Source: Metridium senile (taxonomy: Eukaryota; Cnidaria; Anthozoa; Actiniaria; Metridiidae). Taken from it: a DNA stretch of 64,000 bases. The stretch is from positions 15,064,942 through 15,128,941 of the forward strand of contig OX459101.1 of the NCBI GenBank assembly GCA_949775045.1. The letters are read 5' to 3'. Each line of letters opens with the position of its first letter. Positions within the stretch are counted from its first letter, which is position 1. A model generated the notes under the pieces. That model did no database searches. It saw only the letters and a list, made by a program, of their open reading frames with translations, and was not told where the DNA came from. This document shows, in pieces, positions 60,520 through 64,000 of the stretch. The position numbers and the translations under genes are program-made.

Positions 60520-60960
60520 GAACAACAAAAAGAACAAGAAAAAGAAAAAAGAAAATAAAGAAGGAAATGATGAAAAAAGAAGAAAAAGAAGAACAAGAAA
60601 AAGAAGAAGAAGATGAAGAAGAAGAAGAAATATGAGCATAAAAAGAAATAAATGAAAATCAACAAAAATATTTAAAAAAATATAGGTGGCAAGTTAAAAC
60701 AAAACCAAAGGAAAATGAAAAAGAAGTATAGAAAAGATGAAGAACAAGAAAAAAAAAAGATGAAGAAAATAACTAAATTAAATAAGAGTAATAAACGATT
60801 ACAGGAAGAAAAAGATAAAAAGAATAATAACAAAATAACTGAATTAAAGTTAAGAGAGGAGAATAGAGGGATACAGGAAGAAGAAGAAGACAAAAAAACA
60901 AGAAGGAGAAGAAGAAGAGGAAGTAAAAGAAGAAGAAGAAGAAGAAGAAGAAGAAGAAGA
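60520..60960. repeat. Purine-rich AAG/GAA tract
   Basis: Almost pure A/G on the plus strand, ending in (AGAAG)n just before the 60961 element. Lys/Glu/Arg-rich frames are compositional artefacts. It lies upstream of the PAN-EGF-SRCR start. Confidence 0.85.
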
Positions 60961-62001
60961 CACGCTTGGCATAAATGACCTCAAAATCGCTCATCAGAAA
61001 CGTCCTTAAAACTTGGAAATCCTATTAACTTTATGATTTGAAGTCCAAATAAGCTATAATTTTCACAGTACATTACAGATATGACAATTTATAAAATGTT
61101 ATATTTTGATGATACTCTGACGTTTCTATGACGTCACATATTACATTTCCTTTTATGGTTATTTCTTATGCTTTATCGAATTACGGATAATTCTTGTTGA
61201 TCTGAATAGGTATAGTGAGAGAAATATTTATCCGTTAACCGGAACTCGCAATGACGTTTCTAACTAGAGTTATAAAGGATTATACCTTTTTGTGACGTCA
61301 TAATATGTGACGTCATATTGAATTATAATATCATCTTAAAAATGGTAAAAAGACGCATCCACTCGATGGAAATTTTCTAAGAGCAATAAACAAGTGTTGT
61401 TATTAAAACAAAGTTTCAAAATTTTTATTTGGTAGGCTTATATAAGCATTTTAGAACTTGTGTGACGTCATAGTGACGTATGCAATTTTTCTCGCCTTAA
61501 TATCTACGTCTAGGATTGAAAATTTAAAAAAATAAAATCAACAAGTTTTAGATCAACACTGGTGTAGTTTATGTACGAATTTTCATGGAACATTGATAAG
61601 AACTCGAAAAAATGTACCAAGCGATATTTTTGCCAAAGCTTTTTAAAGAAAGTTTCCCGCCAAAAAAATTGCGGGAAAATAAGGAAATTTAAGAATCTGA
61701 TTACTTTTGACTGAATTGTCCAATCGAAAAACGGTTTTCGAATTCATGTTAGCTATATCAAGAACTGTCATACAGTGCAGTTTTACGACGTTTGAATCAA
61801 TTTGAAATTATATCAAATACCATTGGAAAACGAAGTTTTGACGTCATAATGACGTCATTATCATAGCAATAACGCTAAAAATTATAAAATTGAGTTTGTG
61901 TGATTAATCCCTATATTCCTGCCAAGTTTGATGAAAGTCCAACTTCAAATTTTTAAAATACGCCCTAATGAGCGATTTTCAGGTCATTTATGCCAAGCGT
62001 G
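60961..62001. mobile_element. 1.04-kb inverted-ended element inside a GAA tract, rich in TGACGTCA
   Basis: CACGCTTGGCATAAATGACC and GGTCATTTATGCCAAGCGTG are exact complements, extending inward through AAAATCGCTCAT with one mismatch. Both sides are GAAGAA repeats. The interior has at least six TGACGTCA palindromes and no coding frame. Confidence 0.8.
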
Positions 62002-62100
62002 AGAAGAAGAAGAAGAAGAAGAAGAAGAAAAAGAAGAAGAAGAAGAAGAAGAAGAAGAAGAAGAAGAAGAAGAAGAAGAAGAAAAAGAAGAGGAAGAAGA
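62002..62100. repeat. (GAA)n microsatellite
   Basis: AGAAGAAGAAG run immediately beyond the element's right end; continues the purine tract found on its left. Confidence 0.92.
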
Positions 62101-63116
62101 TACTTATTCAATGTGGAATTCCACTCGTCGGTCAATTAATTTGCTCATAATATTCCTCTCTAAGAAAACTTGAAAGTTGTCAGGGCAACTTAACACAAAT
62201 TTTAAGAGTTATTTTTTATATAAAGGGTGAGATGACATGATCCATAATGCAAACAAGTTAATTTAACCCCTATCAAGTTCAAAATATCTCCTGCAAAGGT
62301 TTTGATAACTCTTTAGCGGAGTTGAGACATCTGCAGTTAAAATATAAAGTCCAAAAACGGAATATTCTGAAAATGTCATCTTAGCTCCTTATAATTTATA
62401 TAATTTATTTTGCTAATCAAGAGCTTAAAAATATCAGTGAAAAGAAGTAAGGAGAATAAAGCTTTATCCATAAATGCCCTAAAATCAATATAGAACAATT
62501 TAATCGAGTTCGAGTGAATAATAAATGAAGGAGAAAAAGAGAATATCCATAAAATGAATATTTTGAAGATAAACCAACGATGAACCGGCTTACACTGATA
62601 GTGTTTAGAACTAAATAAGTTCACTTAATATTTCAAGAAGTCACATTGATCCTTAAATTGACTAAAATCGACTGTAAAGCAATATAAACACTATAGTCCA
62701 GTCAAAATCTATAATAATATAAGAGAGTGCGAAAAATTACGAAAACAGAATCCCTAAAACCTAGCTGATGAAGCTGAACTATAACTTTCTTCTCAAAATG
62801 ACGATTTTTGATCAGCAACTCACACTTGACCAAAACTCGTTTTATTTATGTTTAGAGAATTCTAGAAAACATTATACAGGTGATACATTTATGCTCCAAT
62901 TTCATGTTTTGTGTGCTCAATAATGTACAACTTAAACAAATAATATTCAAAAGAGATTAATATCCCTTAAAAAAAAAACACCTTCATGTATATATAAATT
63001 TCCTAAAATCTAGGGAAAGCTATACAAAACTCTATGAAATGGAAAGAGAGTTGAGTTTAAATAACTATTTTTAGTTTCCTTTTTGTTAAAGTTAATTCCA
63101 CACCCAAAAAATGACA
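62101..63116. other. Intergenic, no gene seen
   Basis: AT-rich with no exon or element border recognised. Confidence 0.45.
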
Positions 63117-63461
63117 TCATACCCAGAAATTCTCTACAGTCAGCGGTTCGGGGTAATTTCGCGGGCTCATACAGAACGTAAGCAATGCGCATGCGCAAAC
63201 AGTGGCCTCGAGAAGGTTGATGTAGCTTGTTGTGTTTGTGTAATTAACTATTTTATGCCATTCTCTTAGCACAGGATATGGTATTTTTACAGCAAAAAGA
63301 GGCTTGTTATTTGACTTGCATGTATACCTTAGTTCAGGCTCAGACAACTGTAATTTTTCTTTAAATTTTGATATCGTTGAGGCGTCTATTACATCTGACA
63401 TTTTTTTTTTAATTTTGAAATTTGTAATCCGCGCCAAATAAACCCGCGAATTTTTCACCAT
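63117..63461 (-). CDS. Tentative first exon of an unrecognised gene
   Basis: A 114-residue frame; the inner ATG at 63401 (MSDVIDASTISKFKEKLQLS) is a likelier start than 63461, whose 20-residue lead is Lys/Ile-rich. It continues ELRYTCKSNNKPLFAVKIPY-PVLREWHK with balanced composition. The tail (ACALLTFCMSPRNY...) may be intron. Motif not recognised. It faces a plus-strand ATG 52 bp away, a layout typical of divergent gene starts. Confidence 0.4.
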   Translation of the reverse strand: MVKNSRVYLARITNFKIKKKMSDVIDASTISKFKEKLQLSEPELRYTCKSNNKPLFAVKIPYPVLREWHKIVNYTNTTSYINLLEATVCACALLTFCMSPRNYPEPLTVENFWV

Positions 63462-63512
63462 AGGAACCCCAAAAGATTTTAGGCGAGGCTACTAAGCTTT
63501 AAACAAGAAAAC

Positions 63513-63577
63513 ATGGCCGATCAAGTCGTGCAAATCGATTCTCTACGTTTCAAATGTAAAATATATCGACTTGAACT
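63513..63577 (+). CDS. Tentative first coding exon, divergent to the preceding frame
   Basis: AACATGGCCGATC gives a strong start context. Encodes MADQVVQIDSLRFKCKIYR and two more codons, then the donor GTAAGT at 63578. No downstream exon was found in the last 420 bp. Based only on start, donor and composition. Confidence 0.4.
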
Positions 63578-64000
63578 GTAAGTTTTACGCCTTGTGAGGT
63601 GAGAAAACAATGCAAAATTTCTCTAAAAGGGATTGAGACACTTGAAATGAAGAGTAGTTATCGTTTCTTGGCAAAAAATCGCGTTTATTGATGTGGTTTC
63701 AAGAGTAGATTGGTCTACATGAAAGGAATTCTCAACAGTAAATGTTCTTATCTGTGGCACCACGAAGAGGCAATGATGTTCAAGAACGCTATGGCGGCCT
63801 ACAGCTATATTGGTGTCTTTTAAAACTGATTTTTGAACAACTTTGAACTTGAAAATACCATATTTTATATCGCAATATCAATGTCAATACATCGATGTAC
63901 AATTTACGATTTGTGGACCTCAAAAGTTTGAAAGTTAAAGCGTTGTTTTAAGGACTTTATTATCACCAAGTGACAGTGGTTTCTAAAGAACTCTATGGCG
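63578..64000. other. Window edge, no further exon seen
   Basis: Presumed intron if the preceding exon is real. No repeats recognised. Confidence 0.35.

Noticed and set aside
60672..60994. Lys/Glu-rich plus-strand protein and Phe/Ser-rich minus-strand protein
   Set aside because: Compositional frames through a purine tract; no motif or start context.

Overview
The window looks like nuclear DNA of an early-branching animal, most likely a cnidarian. It is AT-rich and has spliced genes with GT/AG borders, short exons, long repeat-filled introns and a very dense load of inverted-repeat DNA elements. It also holds non-LTR and Penelope-like retroelement remnants and long microsatellites. The protein content (CHRAC1, Gemin7, peflin and a secreted PAN-EGF-SRCR protein) is animal; the exact species cannot be fixed from sequence alone.

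Region by region. 1-2.6 kb: small DNA elements and a 62-bp tandem array. 2.7-11.3 kb (minus): a complete four-exon CHRAC1-like histone-fold gene, assembled here from exons mostly too short for ORF calling. Its intron 3 carries a 4-kb minisatellite of 51- and 63-bp units, and its intron 1 a CR1-like LINE tail. 11.7-12.0 kb (plus): a Gemin7-like gene, head to head with CHRAC1 across about 370 bp. Its 3' coding end runs straight into a TGACGTCA-rich tandem array. 13-16 kb: a LINE tail and miniature elements. 16.1-25.8 kb (minus): a complete four-exon peflin-like penta-EF-hand gene. Its intron 1 holds a 5'-truncated Penelope-like element (RT plus GIY-YIG) followed by what reads as a complete hammerhead ribozyme fold, and then a tRNA-derived sequence. 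26-33 kb: nested DNA elements and a tRNA-derived SINE. 33.1-33.8 kb (plus): an intronless coiled-coil gene. 34-38.8 kb: microsatellites and miniature elements. 38.8-39.6 kb (plus): an unrecognised gene with a SUMO-interacting-like motif. 41.5-41.9 kb (plus): a frameshifted gene of the Crypton-derived/QRICH1-ZMYM type. 42.6-43.0 kb: a PIF/Harbinger-like transposase relic. 46.4-49.2 kb: nested long inverted-repeat elements. 50.7-60.5 kb (minus): a complete four-exon secreted PAN-EGF-SRCR gene. 61-64 kb: a repeat element in GAA tracts and two tentative divergent first exons.

The ordinary genes do not form one pathway. CHRAC1 (chromatin remodelling) and Gemin7 (SMN complex) may share a bidirectional promoter; peflin is a calcium-binding adaptor; the PAN-EGF-SRCR protein is probably an extracellular binding protein. 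Most of the remaining sequence is transposon-derived, and several nested insertions preserve target-site duplications that show the order of insertion. No unknown multi-gene system was found; the strongest non-coding signal is the hammerhead fold at 23083-23125.
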